A stretch of 54,376 nucleotides of DNA from positions 1-54,376 of the forward strand of contig DCFX01000050.1 in NCBI GenBank assembly GCA_002314445.1, written 5' to 3'. The position numbers were made by a program, and so were the translations under genes. This document shows, piece after piece, positions 24,109 through 31,641 of the stretch; within the stretch, counting starts at the first letter, position 1; each line of letters opens with the position of its first letter. This DNA is from Treponema sp. UBA1793 (GTDB taxonomy: Bacteria; Spirochaetota; Spirochaetia; Treponematales; Treponemataceae). The notes beneath the pieces were generated by a model, which worked only from the letters and a program-made list of their open reading frames with translations, was not told where the DNA came from and made no database searches.

Positions 24109-25023
24109 CTATTTCGTAACAAGTGCCAGAAAATCGGATTTTGAAATAACCTGTAAACGGCTGCTTTTTTTCTCATTTCCGCCCTTTATTTCGTCATCAT
24201 CAAGGATAAGCGTACCGCTGTCCTTAAGCCGTTTGCACAGCATGCCGCCGTTTTCATACACAAGCCGTGCTATCCGGTATGATTCATCAATATCCCTGCC
24301 TGTCTTGAAACCGAACGAATACAGGCCGCCGCCCAGAATGTCGGAATGAAGTGCTTTATCCTTTTTACCGTACAGTTCCTCTATTTTCCTGAGGATATCG
24401 TTGCGCCGCTTACGTTCAATCATCTGTTCTTCTGCCTTTTCCACTGAGAGCAGCGTACTTCTGTTTTTTTCCAGCAGTTGGGCTATCCCCGTCTGCCGGC
24501 TTTCGCAAAGTGCTTTTACGACTGACATTGTCATCACGGCATCGTCGCAGCTCCGGTGAGCGCGGAGTTCAGACGTATCGATATGATAAAATTCCGCCCA
24601 TGCCTCAAGTCCCTTTCTTTCTCCGTTGGCATTATTAAGCATGGGTTCCGCATCATAAGCGGCAAAATGTATAAGAGGCAGCCCGTATCGTTTGCATGCC
24701 GTAATCATAAAGCAGACGTCGTTGGAAGATGCAAAGCCGATCACTTTGCGGCATGGAGCTGTAAGCAGTTCCTTTATGGGCTTATACCAGTCCTCAAACG
24801 TATGCTGCCTGCGGAAATACTCTTTAGAATACGCAAGGGGACACCTGTTCTTTGGTGAAAACAAATACCAGTCGAATTCCGCCTGCGGATTCATAACGAT
24901 ATCCTGGGAATCAAGTATGTTGAAACCGGCATCGGTAACAACGTAACCGAACGAACACATTTTTCCCTCTCCTCCGAAGCAGTTTGCACATTCAATGTCA
25001 AAAAAAATATATGAATCATTCAT
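24109..25023 (-). CDS. DEDDh-type 3'-5' exonuclease with C-terminal BRCT-like domain
   Basis: The 304-residue product opens with the Exo I motif IFFDIECAN (Asp9, Glu11). It continues with VIGFASSND (motif II) and the DEDDh signature HRSCDDAVMT (motif III), as in DnaQ/KapD-type nucleases. A charged linker, ERKRRNDILRKIEELYGKKD, leads to a C-terminal region with DSGTLILDDDE and VISKSDFLALV that fits a BRCT domain. This pairing suggests DNA repair or RNA/DNA end trimming; the substrate is unknown. I start at the ATG at 25021-25023, because GGAGG lies about 8 nt upstream. It follows dus by 14 nt and is probably cotranscribed. Confidence 0.8.
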   Translation of the reverse strand: MNDSYIFFDIECANCFGGEGKMCSFGYVVTDAGFNILDSQDIVMNPQAEFDWYLFSPKNRCPLAYSKEYFRRQHTFEDWYKPIKELLTAPCRKVIGFASSNDVCFMITACKRYGLPLIHFAAYDAEPMLNNANGERKGLEAWAEFYHIDTSELRAHRSCDDAVMTMSVVKALCESRQTGIAQLLEKNRSTLLSVEKAEEQMIERKRRNDILRKIEELYGKKDKALHSDILGGGLYSFGFKTGRDIDESYRIARLVYENGGMLCKRLKDSGTLILDDDEIKGGNEKKSSRLQVISKSDFLALVTK

Positions 25024-25037
25024 CTCTGTATCCTCCA

Positions 25038-26033
25038 TTATTTCTCTATCTCTCCGGAAGCCAGAACAAACAGCTTGTCTGTGCTTTCACGCATAAAATA
25101 ATCATGTACCCGGGAACGCGCATCGGCGCAGTCTTTTGCATTCAGCATCTGTGTCTGAAAGTAATGCGCAAAGGAAAAGCCCATGCAATAATATGCAAAA
25201 AAGCGCTGCAGCCTTGTCTTCAGGAATTCCGCGGGCTGATATTTTTCAAGCATATCAATAAAATCAAGCGCAACAAGCTCACGGTCGACTGTAAAACGGT
25301 ATTCTGCATGATGAATACCGGCGCGGAGCACTGCAAATATCCACGGATATGTTACTGCGGCACGGCCAATCATAACGCCCGCGCAATGCGGAGCGGCTGC
25401 AACAGCGGCATTCAGAGACGGCATATCGCGGACAGCACCGTTCAATATGACGGAAACACCCTGCTCTTTATACCGCAAAGCAAGCTGTTCTACGTACTCC
25501 CAGCGCGGCGGAAGGCGGTATTTTTCCCTGCTCGTCCGCGGATGAAGTGTAAGCTGCGTTACGCCCTCACTGACAAGCATATCGGTAAATTGAAAAAAGC
25601 CCTGTTCCGTAAAGTCCTCTCCGCCCAGCCTGAGTTTTACCGAAAGACGTTTTTCCCCCGAAGCAGCTTTAACTTCATGCACCATAGCACGAGTCTCTTC
25701 CAGAGGCTTTGTCATCCATGAAACGCCCGCCCCGCTGTGCACTATATCCGGCGCGGAACATCCCATATTTATGTCTATCCCCGTTCCCTGCAGGGAAGAA
25801 AGCATTGCAGCGGCCTGTGCCATATGGGCACAATCTTTCCCTGTAATCTGCCATACAACTTTTTCAGGAACAGGATCGGGGACTGCATAGTATTTCTCAA
25901 ACGGTCCGCCGTTTACAAACGAACCGGCATTTATCATCTCCGTATAGTATTCATCGCACCCGCCGAACGGTTCCACAATGCATCTGAATCCGGCATGAGT
26001 AATCGCAGCCATAGGAGCACAAATCAGTTTCAT
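25038..26033 (-). CDS. dus: tRNA-dihydrouridine synthase
   Basis: This flavoenzyme reduces uridines in tRNA D-loops. The 331-residue TIM barrel starts MKLICAPMAAITHAGFRCI, with the Dus/FMN signatures VWQITGKDCAHM, GIDINMGCSAPDIVHSGAG (the usual GCP is GCS), LSVKLRLGG, LHPRTSREKY and GAVRDMPSL. The open frame extends 65 codons upstream, but those codons lie in a dispersed repeat. The true start is the ATG at 26031-26033, since an extended -10 element (TGTTATACT) lies 6 nt before it. There is no ribosome-binding site. Which of the Dus subfamilies it belongs to is not clear. Confidence 0.9.
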   Translation of the reverse strand: MKLICAPMAAITHAGFRCIVEPFGGCDEYYTEMINAGSFVNGGPFEKYYAVPDPVPEKVVWQITGKDCAHMAQAAAMLSSLQGTGIDINMGCSAPDIVHSGAGVSWMTKPLEETRAMVHEVKAASGEKRLSVKLRLGGEDFTEQGFFQFTDMLVSEGVTQLTLHPRTSREKYRLPPRWEYVEQLALRYKEQGVSVILNGAVRDMPSLNAAVAAAPHCAGVMIGRAAVTYPWIFAVLRAGIHHAEYRFTVDRELVALDFIDMLEKYQPAEFLKTRLQRFFAYYCMGFSFAHYFQTQMLNAKDCADARSRVHDYFMRESTDKLFVLASGEIEK

Positions 26034-26039
26034 AGCCAA

Positions 26040-26048
26040 AGTATAACA
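26040..26048 (-). promoter_or_regulatory. Extended -10 promoter of dus
   Basis: On the minus strand TGTTATACT ends 6 nt before the dus ATG. The TG extension compensates for a poor -35 region. The predicted transcript begins at the start codon. Confidence 0.6.
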
Positions 26049-26073
26049 TAAACGAAAAAAAAGTTCCCGGACA

Positions 26074-26190
26074 CACCTCTGTACCCGTAAAGCGCGCAGA
26101 TGCGCGCCCCTGCTCCGCAAAAACTCCGGCGAGACCATTCTGCGAGCCGGATCAGTTTTTGCATCCCGGAAAAATACAGGGATGTATTTT
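26074..26190. repeat. 117-bp structured direct repeat, copy 1
   Basis: Copy 1 is about 93% identical to copy 2, which lies exactly 193 bp downstream. It contains GCGCGC...GCGCGC, an outer stem GCAAAAACT...AGTTTTTGC enclosing CCGGC...GCCGG, and a half-palindrome CCCGGAAAAATAC...GTATTTT. It sits upstream of dus. Its minus strand is accidentally open and would add a false N-terminal extension to dus. The spacer 26191-26266 between the copies is AT-rich and shows no feature. Confidence 0.85.
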
Positions 26191-26266
26191 GGATCAGCCC
26201 TACTATACAAAACAGCTTTATACAGCAAGAATTTAAAATAAGGAAAGAAATATATTCACCAGGCCG

Positions 26267-26383
26267 CACCTCATAACCCGTAAAGCGCACGGATGCGCGT
26301 CCCGGCTCTGCAAAAACTCCGGCGAGATAATTCTGCGAGCCGGATCAGTTTTTGCATCCCGGAAAAATACAGGGATGTATTTT
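26267..26383. repeat. 117-bp structured direct repeat, copy 2
   Basis: Copy 2 carries the same nested stems as copy 1. Here the outer stem is longer (TGCAAAAACT...AGTTTTTGCA) and the last palindrome is complete (26358-26389). It ends 14 bp before the -10 box of the CYTH gene. Two near-identical structured units in one intergenic region suggest a dispersed, possibly mobile, intergenic element. Confidence 0.85.
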
Positions 26384-26389
26384 TCCGGG
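26358..26389. other. Perfect 13-bp inverted repeat upstream of the CYTH gene
   Basis: CCCGGAAAAATAC (26358-26370) and GTATTTTTCCGGG (26377-26389) flank a 6-bp centre. It lies immediately upstream of the CYTH -10 box (26398-26403), covering the -35 region. It could be an operator, or a terminator that isolates the CYTH gene from upstream transcripts. Confidence 0.6.
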
Positions 26390-26397
26390 TAATGGAC

Positions 26398-26403
26398 TAT
26401 CAT
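26398..26403 (+). promoter_or_regulatory. -10 box of the CYTH gene
   Basis: TATCAT stands exactly 6 nt before the ATG at 26410, and no ribosome-binding site is present. The -35 region is replaced by the repeat palindrome, so the assignment is tentative. Confidence 0.4.
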
Positions 26404-26409
26404 AGTACT

Positions 26410-27039
26410 ATGTACGAAATTGAACTCAAAGCCCATGTTACTGACAGGGCTCACGTTATTGAAACACTTAACACGTTTGCGGCATATGACGGAACTGTCG
26501 ACAAACAGGATACATACTACCATCTTCCATCTGAAGGACATATACATACAGAGGGGAAGGATTATATAAGCTGCCGCATACGCCGGGAAACGAGGGCCGG
26601 AACGCAGGATATAACGACGATCCCCACGCCGTTCCCTGCCCAGACAAATATACTGCTTACTTACAAGCGGAAGGAGCTCCGTACAGGAAAAGACGGAACG
26701 GTTATCGAAGTAAATGACGAAAAAGAATGTACGATGTCTGACTCTGAAGCACTTGAATCACTGCTTGCCGACATAGGGTTCACTGTTGCACGCCGCAAAC
26801 ACAAAATTGCAGAGGGCTGGTATATGCCCACAGAATCAGGTAAGGCGCACATAGAATTGTGTACAGTGCCGCCGCTCGGCGATTTTCTTGAAATTGAAAT
26901 AATGAGCAGTACGGAAAATGAACAGATCGTTGCAGAAACACGGAAAAGCATTGAACGGATTTTTGTCCGGTGTGACATTCCCCTTTCCGCAGTTGAACCG
27001 CGTTATTATAATGAGCTGCTTACATCCGCAGGGACGTAA
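26410..27039 (+). CDS. CYTH-domain protein (class IV adenylate cyclase / triphosphatase fold)
   Basis: The 209-residue protein starts MYEIELKAHV, giving the CYTH signature ExExK at residues 3-7. It contains the expected tunnel-fold strands DKQDTYYHLP, SCRIRRETR, LLTYKRKEL and HIELCTVPPLGDFLEIEI. Family members are CyaB adenylate cyclases, thiamine triphosphatases or inorganic polyphosphatases. The sequence alone does not separate these, and the acidic/basic tunnel residues appear intact. The frame opens 39 codons upstream inside the repeat, but the ExExK motif always begins the protein and a -10 box lies 6 nt before this ATG. Confidence 0.8.
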   Translation: MYEIELKAHVTDRAHVIETLNTFAAYDGTVDKQDTYYHLPSEGHIHTEGKDYISCRIRRETRAGTQDITTIPTPFPAQTNILLTYKRKELRTGKDGTVIEVNDEKECTMSDSEALESLLADIGFTVARRKHKIAEGWYMPTESGKAHIELCTVPPLGDFLEIEIMSSTENEQIVAETRKSIERIFVRCDIPLSAVEPRYYNELLTSAGT

Positions 27040-27105
27040 CTTGACGGCTCATTCAATATGTTCTACGATAAATAATTAACTGCTGCTGCAGTATGGGAGA
27101 CACAC

Positions 27106-27834
27106 ATGTTCAACAGACAAAAATACAAGGAATTTGCCAGAATTCAACTGAAAAAACGCTGGGGTATACCAGTAGTAATGACACTTATCACATTTGCTAT
27201 TACCATCCTTCTTGAAATTCCATATGCGCGGAATATGATTGATACAGTCGGACAGCAGGGTGCTGCATCATCATCAAATCTCTGGACAGTATACAGTCAG
27301 GTGATGCATTCCTATAAGCAGACAGGGCTGGAAAGCGTCTGCGGATGGATATCATTCTTTATATCTGCAATCATCACTGTCGCCGGATATCATGTCTACC
27401 TTAAGATGTCCCGGGGGCCGGAACCAGTTCATTTCGGAGATTTCATGGAAGGATTCAACAACTGGTGGCGTGCAATTCTTGCATCTCTGTGGATGTATCT
27501 GTGGATTCTCCTCTGGACACTGTTGTTTATTATTCCGGGAATTGTAAAAACAATCGCCTATTCCCAGACATATTTCATTATCACGGAATTTCCGGAAATA
27601 TCAGTTACAAGGGCACTCGACATAAGCAAACGCATTACAAAAGGTTACAAAGGCGATCTCTTCGTCATGTGGATAAGCTTCATCGGCTGGGGACTTCTTT
27701 CCTGTATCACATGCGGAATCGGCTTTATCTGGCTCGTCCCCTATATCAGCATGTCAATGACAAACGCCTATCACGGACTTATGAAAAACGCTCTTGAAGC
27801 GCAGATAATCACTGTAGAAGATTTAAAAGGGTAA
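27106..27834 (+). CDS. DUF975-type integral membrane protein
   Basis: The 242-residue protein has a charged amphipathic start (MFNRQKYKEFARIQLKKRWG) and about four to five hydrophobic segments (near 22-40, 81-97, 125-145, 185-210). YRAL-like motifs include FGDFMEGFNNWWRAILASL, TLLFIIPGIVK and AYSQTYFIITEFP, which are typical of DUF975 proteins of unknown function in Firmicutes and spirochaetes. GGGAGA lies before the ATG. It lies 10 nt upstream of sppA and is cotranscribed with it, so a role in membrane-protein quality control is possible but unproven. Confidence 0.75.
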   Translation: MFNRQKYKEFARIQLKKRWGIPVVMTLITFAITILLEIPYARNMIDTVGQQGAASSSNLWTVYSQVMHSYKQTGLESVCGWISFFISAIITVAGYHVYLKMSRGPEPVHFGDFMEGFNNWWRAILASLWMYLWILLWTLLFIIPGIVKTIAYSQTYFIITEFPEISVTRALDISKRITKGYKGDLFVMWISFIGWGLLSCITCGIGFIWLVPYISMSMTNAYHGLMKNALEAQIITVEDLKG

Positions 27835-27844
27835 GGAAATATCT

Positions 27845-28864
27845 ATGTCACAAAAATCAAAAAGAACGGGATTTGTTGTTTTTATCATCATAGTGATTAT
27901 TGCTGTAGCTGTAGCAGGAATAGGCATATACGAATCGACAAGCGATGGAACGAATGCGACCGGAAATCCTTCGCTTCTTCCCTCTCAGAAACGCAGTTTT
28001 TTCAAGGATGTGGAACCGATGAAAAAATTCCAGAAGCAGTATATTGCCGCATTGTACATAGAGGGTGTTATAGAAGACGACGGCAAGACATACAACCAGG
28101 AATGGCTGCTTACCACAATTAATACACTTAAAAACGACGAAAGCAACAGGGCTATTCTTTTGTACATAAACTCTCCCGGCGGCGGCGTTTATCAGGCCGA
28201 TGAAGTATATCTTGCCCTTCTTGATTATAAAAAGGCAGGAAAGGAAGTGTATGCATACATGGGACCGCTTGCCGCTTCCGGCGGATATTATATTGCGTGC
28301 GCGGCAGACACCATTTATGCGAACCGCAATACGCTCACCGGTTCTATCGGCGTCATAGCAGGCCAATCGGTCGATATGACAGGGCTGCTTGGAAAACTGG
28401 GTGTAAAATCTGAAACGATTACTGCAGGTAAAAACAAAAACATGCTCAACTACAACTGCCCGCTTACAGATGAGCAGCGGGCTATTATGCAGGGAGTTGC
28501 GGACGAGGCGTATACGCAGTTTACAGGTATTGTTTCAGAAAACCGGCATATGAAGCTGGCCGATGTACAGAAACTTGCAGACGGACGCATTTACACAGCA
28601 GAACAGGCTGAAAAGAACGGGCTTATTGATCATATCGGCTCATGGGACGATGCAGTTTCGGAACTTTCCTTGAAAATTTCAAATCCCGGATGCAAGGTTA
28701 CGACATGCCGATATGAAAAAAGTGAAAATTTTTTCGACATGCTTTCTGGTGTTGTAACAAACGTAACCGGCAGCAAAACGCTCAGCAGTCTCGGCCTGCC
28801 CGAAACACTTGCAGGTGAAATTCAGCCGGATGTTCCATTTCCAGCTTATCTGTACAGAAAATAG
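27845..28864 (+). CDS. sppA: Signal peptide peptidase SppA-like serine protease
   Basis: SppA degrades signal peptides left in the membrane after processing by LepB. The 339-residue protein is the short (one-domain) form. It has an N-terminal anchor (about 9-29), ILLYINSPGGGVYQADEV, the nucleophile Ser145 in LAASGGYYIACA, TGSIGVI, and the general-base Lys196 in TAGKNKNML. It should form an oligomeric ring on the periplasmic side. It follows the DUF975 gene by 10 nt, with AAGGAAAT before its ATG. A bidirectional terminator lies between it and the convergent regulator gene. Confidence 0.92.
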   Translation: MSQKSKRTGFVVFIIIVIIAVAVAGIGIYESTSDGTNATGNPSLLPSQKRSFFKDVEPMKKFQKQYIAALYIEGVIEDDGKTYNQEWLLTTINTLKNDESNRAILLYINSPGGGVYQADEVYLALLDYKKAGKEVYAYMGPLAASGGYYIACAADTIYANRNTLTGSIGVIAGQSVDMTGLLGKLGVKSETITAGKNKNMLNYNCPLTDEQRAIMQGVADEAYTQFTGIVSENRHMKLADVQKLADGRIYTAEQAEKNGLIDHIGSWDDAVSELSLKISNPGCKVTTCRYEKSENFFDMLSGVVTNVTGSKTLSSLGLPETLAGEIQPDVPFPAYLYRK

Positions 28865-28901
28865 TACGGTATTGATAAAATAAAAGCGGTAAGCTGAAAA
28901 A

Positions 28902-28938
28902 AAATACCTGAAAGTACAACAGCTGCTTTCAGGTATTT
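28902..28938. terminator. Bidirectional terminator between sppA and the response-regulator gene
   Basis: AAATACCTGAAAG (28902-28914) pairs with CTTTCAGGTATTT (28926-28938) around an 11-nt loop. On the minus strand it is followed by an unbroken run of eight T residues, so it terminates the regulator gene best; on the plus strand the T-run is only three. Confidence 0.85.
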
Positions 28939-28967
28939 GCACAAAATATAAAAAATGAACGTTCGGT

Positions 28968-29576
28968 TTAATCCTGAAATACGGAATCCACCACAGTAAC
29001 AAGTTCGTCGAATTTAAGAGGTTTTCTGAAAAATTTAACAATTCCCAAATTCTCGATCTTTTTCTCGTTTTCTTCGTCCTGAAGTCCTGTTACAACTATA
29101 ACGGCAGGTTTTCCGTATTCTTTATTCTCGTTAATTTTCCGGCATAGTTCAAAACCATCAATTCCGGGCAGGTCAAGATCAAGAATAATGCAGCGCGGGT
29201 GTTTCGAGGATAACTGAACACCTGCATCAAACCCATCATAGGCCTGAATTATATCAAGTTCCGGAAATTTTTCACGGATACAGCTTGCAACAAGCGTATT
29301 GAACGTTTTATCATCGTCTATAACGAGAAGGGTTCCCGAATTGTATGCAGCTTTATTTGTACATGTACTGAGTAATTTCATCGGAATATGCATATTACGG
29401 CTGCTCATAAAATCGACAAGGTCATCAGGGTATACACGATACTGTCCGCCCGGTGTTTTAAATGCCGTAAGATAACCATTATTAATCCAGTTAATTGCCG
29501 TCTGATTAACAACCCCACAAATGTTTGCAACCTCAAGAGCTGAGTAGATAACGGGTTTTTCTATTTTATTCACCAT
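28968..29576 (-). CDS. Response regulator with N-terminal MerR/excisionase-type helix-turn-helix
   Basis: The 202-residue protein reverses the usual order. An excisionase-like winged helix (VIYSALEVANICGVVNQTAI, then INNGYLTAFKTPGGQYRVYP) comes first, and a complete receiver domain follows. The receiver keeps its acidic triad (VIDDDKTF), the phosphoacceptor Asp in CIILDLDLPGIDGFE, the switch Thr in VVTGLQ and the lysine in FFRKPL, so it should be phosphorylatable. I start at the ATG at 29574-29576, which has AGGTGA about 8 nt upstream. The GTG four codons earlier has no spacing for one. No histidine kinase is adjacent, so the partner and targets are unknown. Confidence 0.85.
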   Translation of the reverse strand: MVNKIEKPVIYSALEVANICGVVNQTAINWINNGYLTAFKTPGGQYRVYPDDLVDFMSSRNMHIPMKLLSTCTNKAAYNSGTLLVIDDDKTFNTLVASCIREKFPELDIIQAYDGFDAGVQLSSKHPRCIILDLDLPGIDGFELCRKINENKEYGKPAVIVVTGLQDEENEKKIENLGIVKFFRKPLKFDELVTVVDSVFQD

Positions 29577-29633
29577 TGTTGTTTTCACCTATTCTAAAAT
29601 GATACATACCTATTATAGTCTGTTTCAAAGGTT

Positions 29634-30260
29634 TTATCTACTTTTTTTTATCTGATTTTTGAATAACATGCTCTCTTCAGCTATCATTTTTGCAGTAAAA
29701 CCGTGCATCGAAAGAAAACGCACAGCCTTGTCATAGTCCATTCCAAGCCGTATGCATTTTTCAACAGCCTTTCTGCACTCTTCTGCTTCAGGATTTTCTT
29801 CAAAAAACTCTGTAAGTGCCCTGTCTGCCGTATGACGGTCTATGCCGCGGGAGCAGAGTTCTGCTGCAAGCCTTATGCGGCCCTCATGATGCGTTGCCTT
29901 GCGGCTGTTAAGCCAGGCACCTGCATACCGAACATCAGAAAGATATCTTTTATTTTCCAGGTAATCAAGTGCACGATCAATGTACTCTTTCTGCATTCCC
30001 TTTGCAGAAAGTTTCCGGGTCAGCCCGAAACGGGACTGCTCCGCACGGGAAAGATAATCTACTGCTTTTATTTCGGCAGCATAGCACAAACCGGCATCAA
30101 GAATATCCTGTTCCTCGTCTTCTGTAAACTCAGCGCCGGAAATAATCACGGCTGAATCAACATGCTGCAGATATGACGTACGAATAAAAAAAGCAGGCCC
30201 ATCCGCAGTTGCAATTTTCATACATCCGGGAGAAACCTGCTCAATTGCAGAAATAACCAA
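29634..30260 (-). CDS. recX: Regulatory protein RecX
   Basis: RecX binds RecA filaments and modulates recombination. The 208-residue protein shows the three-helix RecX repeats: AVDYLSRAEQSRFGLTRKL, then YIDRALDYLENKRYLSDVRYAGAWL and RKATHHEGRIRLAAELCSRG. A third repeat ends GMDYDKAVRFLSMHGF. Translation appears to start at a TTG (30258-30260), 3 nt after the rpsI stop, with no good ribosome-binding site, so coupling to rpsI is likely. recA is not in the window. The location behind rplM-rpsI would place RecX under ribosomal-protein control. Confidence 0.85.
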   Translation of the reverse strand: MVISAIEQVSPGCMKIATADGPAFFIRTSYLQHVDSAVIISGAEFTEDEEQDILDAGLCYAAEIKAVDYLSRAEQSRFGLTRKLSAKGMQKEYIDRALDYLENKRYLSDVRYAGAWLNSRKATHHEGRIRLAAELCSRGIDRHTADRALTEFFEENPEAEECRKAVEKCIRLGMDYDKAVRFLSMHGFTAKMIAEESMLFKNQIKKSR

Positions 30261-30263
30261 GTT

Positions 30264-30656
30264 TTAACGCTTGCTGAACTGGAATCTTCTGCGTGCACCT
30301 TTCTGGCCGTACTTTTTGCGTTCAACCATGCGGGAATCACGGGTAAGATATCCGTTTGCCTTCAGTGCTGTGCGGGAATCCTGATCAATCTGGATAAGCG
30401 CCCGGGAAATACCGTGGAGACATGCTGCAGCCTGACCATTCAAACCGCCGCCCATGACTGTGATCATGATGTCATATTTGTTGTCGTTTGACGTAACAAG
30501 CAAAGGCTGATGAACCATCTGAAGCTGTTCATCCGTATCAAAATATTCTTTTGCGTCTTTTCCATTAATAACGACTTTTCCAGTACCTTCGCGAACGAAA
30601 ACACGGGCAATAGCTGTCTTTCTTCTTCCTGTACCGATTGCTAAGTTCTTTACCAT
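30264..30656 (-). CDS. rpsI: 30S ribosomal protein S9
   Basis: The 130-residue protein has the S9 pattern: AIGTGRRKTAIARVFVREG at the N-terminus, GGGLNGQAAACLHGISRALI in the middle and the tRNA-contacting C-terminus KKYGQKGARRRFQFSKR. It lies 13 nt after rplM in the usual L13-S9 order and shares its promoter and leader. A ribosome-binding site (GAGTAGGAGTTTGAG region) precedes the ATG. Confidence 0.98.
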   Translation of the reverse strand: MVKNLAIGTGRRKTAIARVFVREGTGKVVINGKDAKEYFDTDEQLQMVHQPLLVTSNDNKYDIMITVMGGGLNGQAAACLHGISRALIQIDQDSRTALKANGYLTRDSRMVERKKYGQKGARRRFQFSKR

Positions 30657-30669
30657 CTCAAACTCCTAC

Positions 30670-31098
30670 TCACACTTCAAGGGACTGCGGATTCTGTGCT
30701 TTATGCGGATGTTCGGCACCTGCATAAATCTTTACGTTATCAAACATAACACGTCCGAGACGTGTATGAGGGAGCATTCCTTTTATTGCAAGGGCAAGAG
30801 GTTTTTCAGGGTGTCTTGCAAGCAGTTTTTCAAAGCTGTAATGCTTAAGATTGCCGACGAAACCGGTGTATTTATAATAGATTTTTTTCTCTTCTTTTCC
30901 ACCTGTAACTGCAATTTTGTCTGCATTGATAATAACTACGAAATCACCCATATTCTGGTTTGTTGTGAATGTAGGTTTAGTTTTTCCGCGGAGTATAGCT
31001 GCAGCTTTAGCAGCGACACGTCCGAGTGGTTTTCCGGCGGCGTCGATGACGTACCATACGCGTTTCTGTTCCGGTTCTTTTACGAAAATCGTGTTCAT
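30670..31098 (-). CDS. rplM: 50S ribosomal protein L13
   Basis: The 142-residue protein has the L13 features WYVIDAAGKPLGRVAAKAA, GDFVVIINADKIAVTGGKE, HYSFEKLLARHPEKPLALAI and KGMLPHTRLGRVMFDNVKIY. It is the first gene of the rplM-rpsI-recX operon. A promoter about 110 nt upstream and a leader with two hairpins precede it. Confidence 0.98.
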   Translation of the reverse strand: MNTIFVKEPEQKRVWYVIDAAGKPLGRVAAKAAAILRGKTKPTFTTNQNMGDFVVIINADKIAVTGGKEEKKIYYKYTGFVGNLKHYSFEKLLARHPEKPLALAIKGMLPHTRLGRVMFDNVKIYAGAEHPHKAQNPQSLEV

Positions 31099-31200
31099 GT
31101 ATATACCTTACTAAAATAAAGTGATCTGTATTTTCTGTCTGTGCATCTGACCGAAAATACACGAAGCAGCAATGAGCAATCACTGCTTCTATATACGGGG
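31099..31200 (-). promoter_or_regulatory. Structured 5' leader of the rplM-rpsI-recX operon
   Basis: The predicted leader of about 100 nt contains two stems. GAAGCAG/CTGCTTC (31163-31169 with 31183-31189) comes first in the transcript. TGTATTTTC/GAAAATACA (31127-31135 with 31153-31161) is the second. The position suits autogenous control by L13, but no known leader motif is recognised. Confidence 0.45.
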
Positions 31201-31206
31201 TATAGT

Positions 31207-31236
31207 AATATATCCTTTTTTAGATAGAAGAGTCAA
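31207..31236 (-). promoter_or_regulatory. Promoter of rplM-rpsI-recX
   Basis: On the minus strand TTGACT (31231-31236), an 18-nt spacer and TATATT (31207-31212) precede the leader. A start near 31200 is expected. Confidence 0.7.
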
Positions 31237-31270
31237 GTATCATACCCCATTCCGGAGGTTTCCCCTCATT

Positions 31271-31513
31271 TTATTTCGTGTCTTCCTTTGATTCCCGTTC
31301 GCGGGCTTCTTTTTCTTCTTTTGCAGCTTCCTTTTTGTCCTTTATATCAGCCGCACCGATAAACAGACAGATAAGGCCGATGAGAGCTGCAATAACAGGA
31401 AGGCTTCCTCTGAGGAATGTAAGGACGTCAACGCCCCAGTTAAGCGGACATGAAGGAAGAAGTGAAAAAACAGTAAAAGCTATAAGAATGACACCTGCAA
31501 TCAATGATACCAT
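31271..31513 (-). CDS. Small two-span membrane protein with charged C-terminal tail
   Basis: The 80-residue protein has two membrane segments (about 2-20 and 38-54, joined by a short loop with CPLNW). A highly charged, Lys/Glu-rich tail follows (DIKDKKEAAKEEKEARERES). The family is not recognised. The tail should lie in the cytoplasm. AGGAG precedes the ATG. It stands alone between the ribosomal operon promoter and the azlC promoter, transcribed on the minus strand toward the ribosomal operon. Confidence 0.75.
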   Translation of the reverse strand: MVSLIAGVILIAFTVFSLLPSCPLNWGVDVLTFLRGSLPVIAALIGLICLFIGAADIKDKKEAAKEEKEARERESKEDTK

Positions 31514-31593
31514 AATTAAAATCTCCTAAAATGATTCGATATGTTTTATATAATACTACAAATCGAACAAAAAAACTACTAAAAAGCATGTCT

Positions 31594-31622
31594 TTGACTC
31601 GCACAGGTCAAACTCATATAAT
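31594..31622 (+). promoter_or_regulatory. Promoter of azlCD
   Basis: TTGACT (31594-31599), a 17-nt spacer and a perfect TATAAT (31617-31622) precede azlC. The leader is about 13 nt and holds an AGGA ribosome-binding site. Confidence 0.8.
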
Positions 31623-31641
31623 AAAAATAAGCAGGACTAAA

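Noticed and set aside
26034..26228. N-terminal extension of dus (65 codons)
   Set aside because: It is the minus-strand reading of repeat copy 1. The family start and promoter lie at 26033.
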